From Fasciolopsis buskii (lineage: Eukaryota; Platyhelminthes; Trematoda; Plagiorchiida; Fasciolidae), in assembly GCA_008360955.1 (NCBI GenBank), contig LUCM01003421.1:74782-138781 (forward strand): 64,000 nt of DNA. The letters run 5' to 3'. How positions within the stretch are numbered: position 1 is the stretch's first letter; every line of letters begins with the position of its first letter. The position numbers and the translations under genes are program-made. This document shows positions 51,889 to 64,000 of this stretch, piece after piece. Below the pieces are notes generated by a model. It was not told the DNA's origin. It saw only the letters and a program-made list of their open reading frames with translations, and searched no databases.

Positions 51889-54800
51889 ACAAGCGTAAAA
51901 CTTTGGATTGAAGTTTTGCTGATATCATTGTGCTCCGCCGTGCTTTTTTATTCATACCTCTAGTTCACCGAGGTAAACATTAGAATCGTGTCTGTTCTTG
52001 TCATAATCCATTCCGAGAGTTTACTTACTAATTTAGCGATAAAACCTTCTTATCCTGAATATGTTAATTGACGAAACTGGACTAAGTCGATGGTGACCAA
52101 AAATTGGAAAAAAAAACTGTTTTGTTTGTTTTCTACCCACTGAACCGGAAATCATTTGCTAATTCACCAGTATAGCTTGCGTTTAGAAATGAGTGGATCC
52201 TAGTGGTTATTTCGCGTTAACTTATTCATTAGCAATATCATTGATGTCATCGAAAGGTGAATGATCGCATGAGTTTTATGATTACCATTGATTCAATACC
52301 AGTGAGACGAAAATGATCAACTAGTTTAGACAGTGGCATTGTCACTCAGCTTTCGCAGTTTTTCTGTTTGTTTTCTGAAACGATATCTTTTACGTTGTCA
52401 GCTGAATAAAACTATCAACACAGACCTCTGATTTTTTACTCCATCATATTTGTCTGAAAGGTCTTATTTGTTATGTTCAACTAGTATTGCAGATGAGGGA
52501 ATGAATCGAGCACTTTCTGCTTGGAACATCATTTCCCAAGAAAAAATTCTGAGGAGAAAGTAGAAGTGCATACGGATTAAGTAAGATTTGGCATACTGAG
52601 CTCGCTTGAAGTGAACGAGTACATTTTAAACATTGTGATGATGTTCTGTTTATCCAGGGTAAAATCCATCGAGTGCACATGTACAGGCGTTGCACGCGAA
52701 AAAACTGTCAAAATGAATGGAGCCCCCATTCGGTGGTGCACGTGCACGAAGACATGCAGATTGCTCCAACCCGTTTGCTAACACACCTGTTTCCGGTTTC
52801 TTTTGTGTGTACAGTTCACGATATCAGAACAGTGCGACTTTCGTCGGAATTATGCCGTTTATTAAGGAGCAGTGAAAGTGATAATACTTTTGGTAAGGAC
52901 ACAATAACAATTAGTTCAAACTATGCGAAAGATAGAGTCGAATATAAATCCTTTAGAAACTTTAGGTTAACGTATACTATCGGAACTAGTTAAATTTTCA
53001 GTCCAACCTCAAGTGTGTTTGGTTCAGAGCTGGAATTGGCATTGGTAGAAGGCAGACTATGAATCATTCTGAAGAATTGCTTTGTGCGACGGAGTACCTC
53101 GGTGCTTTGTCAGAATCTGCTTTCTCCCTGGCATGTCTTAATTATTTAGGCCGCAAAAACACACCTGCAATTGCTGGCAATTTTCTTAAATTTTTCACAT
53201 CAGATTCACGTTTATCCTATAAATTCGTGACACACAATAAGGCCGTTACTAGCCAGCGTAACTGCTTCTTTCACGAAGCTCAGTGGGATTTGATAGCAAA
53301 ATGATCGAACAAAACAGGAAAGACCCGACCAACTTCGCCACGTTCACTTAGTTTAATGGCAATGAGAGATTTGGAGTTGTCTCACAAAGCCAAAATTGAT
53401 CAAATAATTAGAAACAACTAATAATCAAATCTGCAGTTAGGGCTATCACAAATCAAAGCTAAAATGGATTAGCCCAATCACTGTGTACGTATGTTTTTAC
53501 AAATTGTGTTATGCACGCTGCCCGGACGGCTACATTTGACAAGTGTACATCAAAACACTTGCGCGCAAGATACCGATTGGCAACACTTGAGCATTAAATT
53601 TCCACGCTTCGAAATACACTACAGTAACAAAGTGGTCCCAGCTTTTTTCTCCTAGTGCCACCGGTTAAGAGAAGGTAGATCACTGAACAATACAAGAACT
53701 TTTGCAAGTAAATAAAATTTTACTTTCCACTTTCAATTTTGTTGGTATGCTCGCAGATTACTTCGGCATATTCCAGTAGTGCTATCAGGTAAGCCTTCCA
53801 TTAAGAGTGAAATTACCAAAGAACACAGTTTAACCAAAGAACGATCCAGTCATAGAGCAACAAAGCATCCAAAGTAGTCCTGAAACTTCATTTTTGAATG
53901 TCGCGTTCACTCACGAATTGCCTAAAACCACCAGCGGACCTATCTCAAAACCCGGGGAACACCTCAACATGGAAGACAAAACAAACACCGCATATAAAGT
54001 AAAATTCACGGATTCTGGTATGGTTTAAATCGATCAAACTGGGCAAAAGATTTCCATAGGATTGGAAGAATACAAAATAGCGATTAAGTGGAATGATTTG
54101 ATTGACCCGCTTTCAGCCACAGGGATCAAGAAAGACAGTTTTAACTTGGATGGTATCCATTCTTTGGGCCAAGTGACCACGAGACAACCAAGGGGTCGTT
54201 TCGAAGTCTGGAGCTCTTCAAACAACTCATTCAGTAGACTGTTGGACTGAATAATACGTGCGGCCTGATGAAAAGTAGACCATCAGATTAACCGAGGCGA
54301 CCGGGAAACAATCCAACGGATTAAAGCCTGCCGTTTAGTCTTTATGAATCCAAAAATTAACAGTTCTCATCCAGTGTAAAAATGCAGTAAGCATCTACAA
54401 AATCAGTACCGAAGAAATATCATCAAACCCCGGCGGAAGAAGTTGTTATTTTGAAGGTCTATCTGTAGTAGGTAGAAATCCACAAGCCCCTACAGTCATG
54501 CCACTAGTTCGAGGTAATTTTATTGTTTGCAGGCAAACCTAGGCATGCATTCACAGGCCTATATTAAAACATCGGCCTGAAATATGACCAACACTTAAAT
54601 TCAAAGGCATCACCGATTATTAATCTAAATAGCCGAAGCATAGTGTACTAAAACTATTATCAAATACTTTTGACTGATTTATTCCAAAGGATATCCGTAA
54701 GGATACATTTTACCGGTTGTTTGACCATCGCAATTTTTTCAGCAAATAACTCTCAAGTATTCTATTTCTATTCATTTTTGACCAACGAAATTCGAAAATC

Positions 54801-55744
54801 AATGAACAGATACGTATAAACTTGAGATCAGTGCAACAATGCAACAAGGCCACAATTAGGCAATGTATAATTTATCCATTTGCGCTCGATGTAACTGTCA
54901 CTAGCTACTGCAATTAGACATATAATCAAGGAAAATTACATTTCGAATTCCACAAAGCGCGGTTGTCTTTTGTCTCTTGATTTTCAACTTCCCCAATATC
55001 TCATCGAGTCTGGCAGCGGTGCGGTTTACTGCATTTTTAAACGCAGGCGAACATACGCACTACCTGACGTTTCTTTTGCTCATTCAAAGATTAGTAAGAC
55101 GTTATTGTTAAATGAAATTTCACGGAGAACAGACCAACTCCTAATTTGTATGCATTTTATTCGTTGATAGTCATTGTGAACCGACAGAATGAGAGAATCG
55201 AATATGTCACTCTAAATGTGCAACTATAAAAACCGTTTGTTCCGTCAGTCTGAACTTCGAGTAAAAATGCATGTTACTAGGAAATCAATAATCCACTGTT
55301 ATTTCTACTTTCCTCCCCCTCAGAATTTGGGACAAGGACTTGGCAGTGAATCAGTTTACTTTCGATTAACGTGTGAATGGTCTAAGTCCATACTATCAAA
55401 TCAGAGTTGGTCGACTGAGTGACAGAGCAATTCCAACGGCAAGATGCAAATACTATGGTTATCGATCAATGGATTAATCCTGGGATGACTGCTTTAGAAA
55501 TGTTCACATAAGAAAATTGTTAACATGCCTCGTTTGTATGAGACAAAGGACCAATTGTGCAAAATCCAGGATCTGACTAAGATTCTTTAGCACTTTTGTA
55601 CAATTACACTTCATAGTTTTCGACTTTTATGGATATCCTGTCAGTATTATCAGAATTTTTTAGACATAGTTAAGCTAACCTCGATGAAAAGGTGAAGGAA
55701 TTTCAAGCTGTTCCATGCTGTATTGAGTATGCACTTTTCTCGCA
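51889..55744. other. A+T-rich non-coding stretch, possible RT-like scrap at 54034-54225
   Basis: Short frames only. On the minus strand 54225-54034 reads WPKEWIPSKLKLSFLIPVAE and, a few residues on, FHLIAILYSSN, faintly like the PxxWK...PI-K...YRPI-LL motif of non-LTR reverse transcriptases. No second motif supports it. A 12-bp palindrome, GTGCACGTGCAC, lies at 52736-52747. No gene is recognised. Confidence 0.4.
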
Positions 55745-55830
55745 CATACCGAGTAGTCAAGTGGAAGAAGCGTGTGCTATCCAAAAGAGTCCCGCAGTTG
55801 AAAACCCGGACCGGTCAGCCACAAAGACGT
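55745..55830 (+). repeat. Decayed tRNA-derived SINE
   Basis: TAGTCAAGTGG at 55754-55764 is a good pol III A box in the same context as the 28431 copy. GAAGAAGCGTG follows, then the variable arm and a degraded B box CAGTTGAAAAC (55795-55805). The layout matches a serine/leucine-like tRNA-derived head that lost its TTCGA through substitutions. Confidence 0.5.
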
Positions 55831-57805
55831 CATATGACAATTCACTTCGCTCGCCTCATTATCGCACTTGACTCAAAGTAACCTTACATGGTTTTATGCA
55901 AATCCGTACGTCAGGATCGTATTTGCTTTTGACCAGGAAACCACAGCGACGGTGGCACCTGCTGTTTTTTCCTCATTCTGTTCAAGAACACTTTACATCC
56001 TAAGGCATGCAGTGATTTACACAGTTAGAGTTGTTCCCTATTAAGTTGTGCAAGTATTTAGTACCAGATTCCATTGTTGCTGTGAGCGGATGCCACCAGT
56101 AAACATTGCACGTGTACTAATCTCAATTCTCGTGTTTCAGCTCTTCAGTGATTCGCATCACGAATGTTAGGGATATCACATGCTTTTCCGATTCTCTGCA
56201 ATGCAAACCCCGAGTGACCCGTATTAAATACTTTTCTTCATGTCAGCTGCCAGCAGTGAACGACTCCACTTGAGAATCCATCAAACTTCTTATGGGAAAT
56301 ATCACAATCCGAGATTTTTGTGTGAAATTATTTTGGTAATCAACTTATCTATCAAACAGGAAAAATGATCCACCGTGAGAGTGTTTACGTGCAGTTAAAT
56401 ATATATCAGAACCACGGCCTTGTCAGATGAATTATAAGTGGGCCTATATCGGGGGTTACCAGAATTAGCATTTTCGAAGTAGATTCGTTTGAAAACTATC
56501 ATGAAAAAGGCTACTAAGTGGGATAGGACTTCCTTGTTTTCGAATAACAAATAGACAACCTTTTGCTCGAATGATATGGTGACCATCAGCGATTAACATA
56601 TGCACATTTGCACACTGTTATGCATCATTTAACTGGTTAAGTTCTGGTTCCGCAAACGGATTACTGTTTATCGGCAATCGGTTCGAACTTTGCGTGTAAA
56701 CAACAATATCCCACGAATTTCAGCAGCGCAATTTGACGAAAATAATAAACACTGAGAAATGGTCTTCAGTACATGATTATCTCTTGCTGATCCCGAAGAG
56801 ACAATGAACAGACCATGCTGTTTGTGCGGTGCCGGTTGTGTTTCATGAAATATTGGTCATGTTTCGGCATATCAAATCACCCCTAAAACTCCACTGTAGT
56901 TTTTCTTTAATTAACGAATAAAATTTGTTTCCGAAAAGTTTTTCCGATCTTATTCTGCAAGAGTTCATTGTTAGGCAAGTGAACCCAAATGCCTAAGAAT
57001 AAATGCGCGGAAATTCTGTTTACTGTTTTGTCGATGATTAAGTTCCCAACCGCATACCTCAAAGCGCATTCGCTTTTATTGCAAATGTTTATGTTAAGTG
57101 AAAACGCAGTGCTGGTGCGTAAAATTTTGGAACGTTTAGATCGCTCTCTCTCTCTCTCTCAACTAATCACGTGCAAAAAACTGGCTTTCATAATCAGCCG
57201 CACTAGGTGCATACTTGACAGGTCAGATTGGCTAATAACACGAAACGCATATCCAAGGCTAAGCGATATTTCATTCATTAGATGGCTGACCAGTCGCTGG
57301 GGTGGGTTAGGGTGGGGTGAAGGTAAAAAATGCAGTCCGACTGACCAAAATCTGCAAGCAGCAGGTCATCAGTAAGGTTCGTTTCCAGATGGGATTCACA
57401 AAAGTCCAAATGTGTTCCCAGATCAAATTATCGATTTTGTTGTTTTCGTTATGAAGTGGTTTCATTGTGTGATCCTTGATTTGCGTGGCCTCCTCAAATC
57501 ACGCATGACCTTAGCCTGATTGTCTGTCTTAATACAATCCCATTTGGTGGTGTTATTTTGTTTTAACATTGATAACCAAAAAATTCAGTCGATTTCCAAA
57601 GTTCAAATCAAATGTTCCATGTCTGTCAGTATGGTGGTACGGTGAACCGAATCCTGATTGGCTTAATTCTCAGTCAAACTTCACTACGCCTAAGATCGGC
57701 ACAGGTTCCTGCTTGCAATTTGACCAGTATTTTGTTCTAATTTTCAAGTATTACACGGAATATGCTTTTTCGTAAGTTTGTGGATCACCAACAGGCAGTT
57801 AGAAA
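55831..57805. other. Non-coding stretch; weak tRNA-like signal at 56628-56702
   Basis: A perfect B-box core GGTTCGAAC (56690-56698) sits about 50 bases after TTTAACTGGTTAAG, which resembles a decayed A box, so another SINE head is possible. A 128-codon frame (56989-57375) spans a (CT)n run and a G-rich patch (57299-57325) and has no recognisable domain. Confidence 0.35.
57144..57160. repeat. (CT)n microsatellite
   Basis: Seventeen bases of alternating C and T, seen directly. Confidence 0.9.
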
Positions 57806-58085
57806 TCATTTTCTTGGTTTGACGATTGCAGATGCAACTAGATAAATTTGTTCATCAACTGACTTTGTATGAAGTCTCAGATTAAGTTGAGTAAAATACC
57901 CACTCAGTCGAATAAACATGCTTCCCTCGCTCATGTGCTTCCTCCAGGCATCATCCCCTATCTTTACATTTGTTGCCTTGTATGACCTTAGCCAGTTGCT
58001 TACGTCATTCTTTTCGTAAATTCCGAGCATCTATTTATCTCGTTTGTTCACATCTCCACTCTGTTCTCTTAGTAATGCCTCGGGC

Positions 58086-58101
58086 AGAGGTCACGACCTC
58101 T
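58086..58101. repeat. Inverted repeat (7-bp arms, 2-base loop)
   Basis: AGAGGTC and GACCTCT flank AC, giving a compact perfect inverted repeat. It sits in the distinct block 57806-58790 and may be part of a structured element RNA or a protein-binding site. Confidence 0.5.
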
Positions 58102-58221
58102 TCTGCGGTCCATTCTCGAATTCATCATGGCTATTGTTCGGACAAGCTTTACCCCTGGTCTTGACAACTAACGTCAAATGAACAGCTGTTATGTACACCT
58201 GCCCCAGCTGCCCGTCATCAA

Positions 58222-58231
58222 CCCCCCCCCC
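58222..58231. repeat. Poly-C run of 10
   Basis: Ten consecutive C bases on the plus strand, exceptional for this window. It lies within the compositionally distinct block. Confidence 0.9.
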
Positions 58232-58790
58232 ATCTCTTCTTCGTCCATACAGGCTATATGATCACTTGAACTAAGTTTGCACTTTTCCTCGTTGTTACCT
58301 TCGTCCGATCACCTCCATTCTTTGTGTCGCTGTTCGATTTTGCCCTTAAACTCATAATTAGTCACTCTGTTATGTGGCATCCGCCACCCCATCTGAATGC
58401 TGAACCCAGTGATCACCCTATTTCGCTTCGCGATTGGCCTCGATTGTCCATGTGCCTATCCCTCGCGCTACAGTTCCCGAACTTCCTGCCCAAGACATTG
58501 TGAATGCTCGGCTGCTCTCTGTATATCGTTATCTATTCTGATTGATCCTTTTCGGTTGTACATTTACTCGCCTTTTGCAGCCTAATTTGACCAATCTTGG
58601 AGCCGTCGTCGCGTCCTCTGTCTCGGTGCTATTCGACTGACTCCTGATTGTGTGTTGCTGTTTTCTTTGGCAGTACTCGTCCACGATTTTGAGGTATTAT
58701 ACTTGATTCGGACCACCTTCATGATAGTATACGTTGATTGCCCACGTTGCTGTCTGGTAGCGATGCGAAGTGCGCGATCCACTAGTCACT

Positions 58791-61700
58791 GAATAACTTG
58801 GCTGAGTTCCGTAACAGATTTGTCTTCGTCAAACGAAGCTCACTTTTGAGTTCAACAGTAACAGGTGATAAACAAGAAGAATCGCTAACGTAAAAGAACC
58901 AATCGGTTATCCCGTATTTGTCAAAACTCCAGTCATTTTCTGTTCGTTAACCGAAATACGAGCCAAGGACATTGGTGATCAATCATTATGCTGGGAGAAG
59001 TGTGATTTCTGGTGGTGTTGACGGATCTAAATGACTTACAGATAGTCCGTAATCGAAGCCTGGATAGCATTAGCGAGAATTCCGTTTGTAAATTATTCAG
59101 TCGTGTTGATTCGCTACGTACAAACAATAAAATCAGTTAACCAGTGGTCTGGGTCATATACTGCGTTAATTAAAACGGTGTCTGAAACTGTTTTCCCAAT
59201 AAATGAGGGAAAGTAGGTAAAAGCAACAGTAGGAGAGGCGAGACACATTCGTAGGCACACATATCCGACTGTTCAAGTTTGAGTTTAAAAGAAAGCTACT
59301 CTAGTTTACTGTCTTGGAGAACGTGGAGACATCATAGTAAGTGGATAGTTCCATGATACAAAAAAACAGTTAGACACGGAAATCTTAAGATGGGTTTGGA
59401 GTTACCTGATCGTAATCCATTGCGTAAATGTGGAGAAAATTAATCCACGACGGCTGGTTGTGGTGAAGCAAAAACCAAAAGAAAATGTGGTTTCAAATGT
59501 TGTAAGCATTTTCACAAAATTAGCAGGGAGAATGCTGATCGCGGATGGCCTGAAAATCCAGCGTTTACCGATTGGACTGAAGTTGGTATGTTCACAGCGA
59601 AGTCCGAATGGCAGACAGTCCAAAAAATAAGCGAGAGTTAAGTGTCAGTATTCCGATAACAAAAGTCACTGCACTGATTTAGTAAGTTTTGTACCTGAGG
59701 TAAACGGTGATGCACTGAATTGCTAGCTCCCGTACTGTTGCTTTCTTGACGGATTCCTTAGTTCTGGTTGGCAAATGTGCACCGAGAATAAAATAATCAC
59801 TTAACTGATCCCATCTGTCTTATTGTTATTCTGGTGTGTGTTTCATTCTAGGGGTCAAATCCGAGATTCATTTACACTCTGCAGCCAAGGTATATGTCCT
59901 TCTGCTTGCTCAAGTATTTCGATTATCTTGCATTGCCGAGGGGCTTACAGATTACAGTTACAAGTACCACATGATGTATGATTCCTTAAGTTATGCACGT
60001 GCTACCTGATTCCAATAACTGCAATCTTTTGAGTAGAAAATCAAAATAGTTCACATATGACGATGGACCGAAACAGAAGTATTCACGAAATACTTTTGTG
60101 AAACCCTTACCTTTGCACATTTTCGATCACCATTCATAGCGCAAAATGAAAACATCAATACCCGATAAGTTTACCGTTCAAACATTTTACAAATATTCTT
60201 GCAATAAAAGTGAAATATTTTTTCAGCTACCCGATTTAGAACTACCGTTCATTCGCTGTGTTGGTATCTTTTACTTCAATTCATTCTACCGATTTTTGTT
60301 ATCTTTACGTGAGTTTCTGTTGACCGTGTTTTTGCACTCTAAACTTTATGCGATAGGCGTATTTGTTGATTTACTTACCTGGCGGGTTCCTTTGAAGTGG
60401 AACGTCATATCTTTCCTTGACGCGAGATGTTCTGCGGTAGACCGATTTCGCATCAAACGCCCGGTTTTGTAACATTCATAGCTAAGCCCATTTTAACCCA
60501 TCCATATGCATAAGTCACGTTCAGATTGTAAATAGTCATCGTCTCCAATCTTCCAATTTCCTAGGTTGATTTCTTCCTTAGTACAGAAGCACTTCCTCTA
60601 TTTTTCGCTTCTCATGAAGATCAGAGATGCAGTGTTTTTAATCCCGAATTTCACTGTTCCAGGTCACCGCCACAAATTGCAGTGCGCTAATTTCATTAAA
60701 CCCTACGTTGTGTGGCTAAAGACTTGTGGAAATTCCTTGTGTATTTTAGTAGAGCGGTTTCAGAAACTCCTGCTCATTCAACATTCCTGCTCTGTAAGGG
60801 GCATGGATATGAACAAGGGGAGAGACCGAACCGTCCAATGGTGTCTACTGAATTTCTTAAGAAGCAAGGAATATTGTTAATCACCATGCCTCTAGGATGA
60901 GCTCACTGTCCGTTGTTCTATGGTGCAATTTGTCAACGAACAGGAGTCGTTTGTATGATGACAACGAGGTGACACGTTTACTCAAGTTCCAGTTGTCTAT
61001 CCTGAAACCACAAATTCAAAACCAAACTGTAATCAATTTAGTCATTTCATATTGTACGTTTTTCGTTCGTTACTCACTTTTATCCTACAGAAAGATCCTC
61101 CTATTCTCCTGTATATTCGGTTTACTGTGTTCACTAATCATAGACCAATGTACTTTATTTTCAGTAAATATTTCCGAGTCCTTCAAAGAGTACCGATTGG
61201 AGAAGTGACCAGGTGATGAGGAGAATAAAATGTGCTGTCTTTACCTCAAAAAGCGGAAATTCTGACCATATGGACAACGCCAATCACTGCTTATCAAACA
61301 AGCAAATATTTTTTCCGGCCTAATTAAGCACAGAAAGATCCCGTTTTTGCATAGTCCTTTCAAAGTTTTTCATGGAACAATTGGATGGTTTTTAATTAGT
61401 TCCTAAAGCGAAACTTGCTGCACCGCGGTGTGCTTTATTCGTCGTTGAGTGACCGTTTTTGCGAGTATTTGGAAATTGGAGAATGTATGTCACTTTTCCT
61501 TAAAACAGGTAACTGAAAAATGTAAACACACGCAAATGGCCCAACAAATCAGGTTGCGAGTAACCGGGCCAATAGCTGAATACTGAGCGTGACAAAGAGA
61601 TCCGGTCAATCGAACGAATGAGAAATTCAAAACCCTATGCGTAATATCAGCTGACCAAATTTATCCATGAGATGAGTGATTAGGCACTTGCGATACCAAT

Positions 61701-62555
61701 CAGTTAAGAAAAAAGAACAAGAATTACGTTAAACTGCCCAAACGAGAAAAAACAGCACAACACAAAAATAACGGGAGGATCTTTCCAGTTAGAATTTTAA
61801 CTACTAAGGTCCAAGTGTTAATCAGATGCGCACACATTTTTCCGAAGGCCATCATTTCAACAGAAGAATAAAATTTTGCCCAAAATGGAGCCTTATGTTT
61901 ATCATTACGTAAGTGCATCCGAAACGGTGTCCAAACAACTCTACATGAAGCACTTGTGTACAATTTGGAGCGAAACACTCGGTTGTACGACTGAACATTT
62001 CCCATTTTACTCGCACGTGTGAAAAGTTTGAAAGGGCGAATCTTATCACCTAGAAGAAGTTGATGATCAGTAAACAGCTCACTGCATAAATTCTTCTAGT
62101 ACTTTTAGGGGATGAAAAGGACTTCTGTTTATCTTCAGAAGTACGCTTTATCGTCCATCTTGGGTTATTAAATTTGCCTTTAACGTGATGAGAAATTGAT
62201 ATTACTGAGCAAGTTCTCATCGACCATAAATCAAGACAGTAGAAACAAAATCGCCACCCATGTGAAGCACAATTTGCATGAATTCAATAATCAGATGACT
62301 TGCTCAATTTTGCAAAGCACTTTCGAACAACTAAATGTTTTTACAGCCATCCATTCCCATCCTTCCGGAAAATTTCCATTTGTTGAGTTTCTGATGTTCA
62401 AACTCATTCCACTTTAGCACTGTTCCTTGGACAACATAAACGACAGTCCCAAAGCGCGTCCCTTTTACTGTGAATCGCACTTTTGTCTGTTTACTTCTAA
62501 TTTCCTATTGTTTGCAGTTAGAAATTTCTGACCGTTCAGTAGATGAACATCGTCA
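58791..62555. other. A+T-rich stretch; candidate exons at 60.2-60.8 kb only
   Basis: No recognisable gene. Two plus-strand segments with good splice signals (60227-60308 and 60663-60793) are described under findings. Other frames up to 108 codons (60146-60472, 60897-61208) lack known motifs. Confidence 0.4.
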
Positions 62556-62622
62556 TAACTCATGATTTGCCCGCTGAACCGCGGGGCGGTGGAGCCGCAG
62601 TCCACAGGTTCGAGTTGTTTGG
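62556..62622 (+). repeat. tRNA-like (SINE) element, partial
   Basis: A B box GGTTCGAGTTG (62607-62617) is preceded by a perfect stem-loop GTGGA/TCCAC with a 7-base loop (62589-62605), the exact geometry of a tRNA anticodon arm. An A-box-like stretch is seen at about 62563-62575 (TGATTTGCCCGCTG). The variable arm is missing and the T stem does not pair, so it is a tRNA-derived SINE rather than a tRNA gene. Confidence 0.5.
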
Positions 62623-63185
62623 AGAAATTACATTCCTAATGGGAAGCAAAGCGTGCATTGCCGCTTGTGGATCAACGTTTATTTTCAACTTACTTCATAT
62701 TAAGCGACTTACAAATAATCTGTGTGCTGGGAAAGTTTACTAGCCGGTACTGGTCCACTGTCATGTAAGTTTTATCTTCCATGAAATCATATTGGCTAAA
62801 ACACTTCGTAAAGGTTGCCAAGTGGAAGAAAAATCAACCGAAAGTTCAGTACAGTCAATTATGCTTATTGATTCTCGTCCTGGTGGCCCTAAGAAGAGGG
62901 CATCACTTTCAGTCCGCAGTTGTTTCACTTTTAAATTTTTATTTCGGAAATCAAGTGGGTCTGGTGTACTTCTCATTTTCACCAGCCTTTCAGACAATCT
63001 GCTCAAACATGAGATGCGGATAGTTCCCTATGTTCTGTTAGATTAAATCAAGACAGGTAACATCGACATAAAAGGTTCACTGGTAATATTAATAACCACT
63101 TCTATATTATTATGTTACAAAAACAATATTCCCGATTGGAAGCAGCGGACTTCATAGGATTGGCAAATAGGAGGACGACCAGCGT
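62623..63185. other. No gene recognised
   Basis: Overlapping frames of about 80 codons on both strands (62761-63046) have fairly protein-like composition but no recognised domain. Confidence 0.4.
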
Positions 63186-63250
63186 GGACGCAATTGAACC
63201 CCGGGATGACCGGATTAGACGTCTGTGATAATAGTCCTACGTTGCGTGAT
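63186..63250 (-). repeat. Decayed tRNA-like (SINE) element
   Basis: On the minus strand CGCAACGTAGG (63236-63246) resembles an A box and GGTTCAATTGC (63190-63200) a B box, with about 35 bases between them that include GACGTCTAATCCGG, typical of a tRNA anticodon region. Both boxes have mismatches, so it is scored as an old SINE head. Confidence 0.4.
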
Positions 63251-64000
63251 TAATGATGAGAATACATAATTCCCTAACGACATTCTCTGCATATTGCAAT
63301 AATCAGTGCGCGTACTTTAATCAAAATGCCATTGCGTTTACGCATTGAGTCCATGAAAATTTAACTGGTAGACCTCTTAGGACAGGGCTTCTACACTGCT
63401 ACTGGTGGAATATGCAACCAGGTCGAGTTCTACTTGAGGTGGGACACTAAACGCGGATGATTTTCTTACCATCATAGTAAAAACTAAGCGGAGGAAATAA
63501 TATGTCTGTCCCAGGTAATGACCATATTGCGAAAATTATTACATCAATTCGTCAGCTTGAAAGGGTGTTCCATACTACATACATTATTTTGTCTTGACAA
63601 GCAAATTGCATTTACTGAAGTGGCCAATGAATCGAATCCAAAAAGTCAAAAATATCAACACAAACCATAAACTCAGTTTCTCGATTGTGCCTGCAGATGG
63701 ATAGCAAGTAAAGCTAAAACACCGCCTGTATTGCAAAACTGATTTTGCATGCCAGAATTCTTCCAATTTGAGCCTATAACACCCGAATATTTGGTTAGAT
63801 CAATGCAGTTAGCTTCATGAAGGTCAAAGATGCAATTGACGCGATGCATACGAATACCAGTCCTCAATCATAAATAGAAGTCTTCCGAATAATGGAATAT
63901 CTGGATGATATAAAGCTGTTGTGCCAGCTAAGCTGTATCGAGGACGATGGTTCTGTAATAATATCGGAGTTAACGAAACTACTGAGATCAACCGATTCAA
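63251..64000. other. A+T-rich non-coding stretch, nothing recognised
   Basis: Short frames only (up to 64 codons). No repeat, RNA gene or domain was recognised up to the right window edge. Confidence 0.5.

Larger units (their letters stand above)
57806..58790 (-). other. Compositionally distinct block, possible gag-bearing retroelement fragment
   Basis: From about 58030 to 58790 the plus strand is rich in C and T with a 10-base C run (58222-58231), unlike both flanks. On the minus strand a 74-codon frame (58030-57806) reads plausibly as protein (phrases EKNDVSNWLRSYKATN and DDAWRKHM), a pattern reminiscent of the DV-x-WLR-Y start of retroelement gag proteins. Upstream minus-strand runs are purine-rich and broken by stops. 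I could not recognise pol domains, so the assignment is weak. It may instead be an untranslated region. Confidence 0.3.

Noticed and set aside
56989..57375. 128-codon plus-strand frame as a gene
   Set aside because: It runs through a (CT)n microsatellite and a G-rich patch, and the translation has no recognisable motif. A frame this long is expected by chance in 64 kb.
1..64000. Bacterial operons, CRISPR array, rRNA, phage
   Set aside because: No long co-directional frames, no regularly spaced direct repeats, no rRNA-like blocks. The mobile elements are eukaryotic retrotransposons and SINEs.

Overview
This window looks like a gene-poor stretch of a eukaryotic genome, most likely a parasitic flatworm and probably a trematode (fluke). 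It is moderately A+T-rich. No open frame is long enough to be a bacterial-type gene, the longest being about 146 codons and lying antisense to a transposon fossil. The only recognisable coding sequence is decayed retrotransposon. The fluke assignment rests on my recognition of the retroelement families: a BEL/Pao gag-protease and an RTE/SR2-like LINE whose residues resemble fluke copies. I could not search a database, so the taxon is an inference.

Layout. Positions 1 to about 2000 (+ strand) hold a broken BEL/Pao LTR retrotransposon that runs off the left edge: gag (DUF1759-like), CCHC zinc knuckles, aspartic protease (DUF1758-like), then unreadable decay. Positions about 18120-21640 (+) hold a 3.5 kb non-LTR element with endonuclease, reverse transcriptase and C-terminal segments in the expected order. 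It is broken by many frameshifts and stops, and the RT catalytic YADD motif is erased. A tRNA-derived SINE lies tail-to-tail about 110 bases beyond its end. Further tRNA-like elements in graded states of decay occur near 12.8, 28.4, 40.7, 51.8, 55.8, 56.7, 62.6 and 63.2 kb. Those at 21.8 and 28.4 kb are clearly one family, and 40.7 kb is probably related.

Three or four more blocks (10.1-10.6, 16.5-16.8, 31.7-32.2 and 57.8-58.8 kb) have less A+T-rich, coding-like composition and are probably older transposon remnants that I cannot name. The remainder is unique-looking A+T-rich sequence with a few microsatellites and short palindromes. It could be intergenic DNA or the inside of a very large intron.

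I found no convincing host gene, rRNA, true tRNA or CRISPR array, and no evidence of a new functional system. A few short candidate exons with good splice-site context are listed as findings only. Nothing here works together as a pathway; the history is one of serial insertion and decay of LTR elements, LINEs and SINEs.
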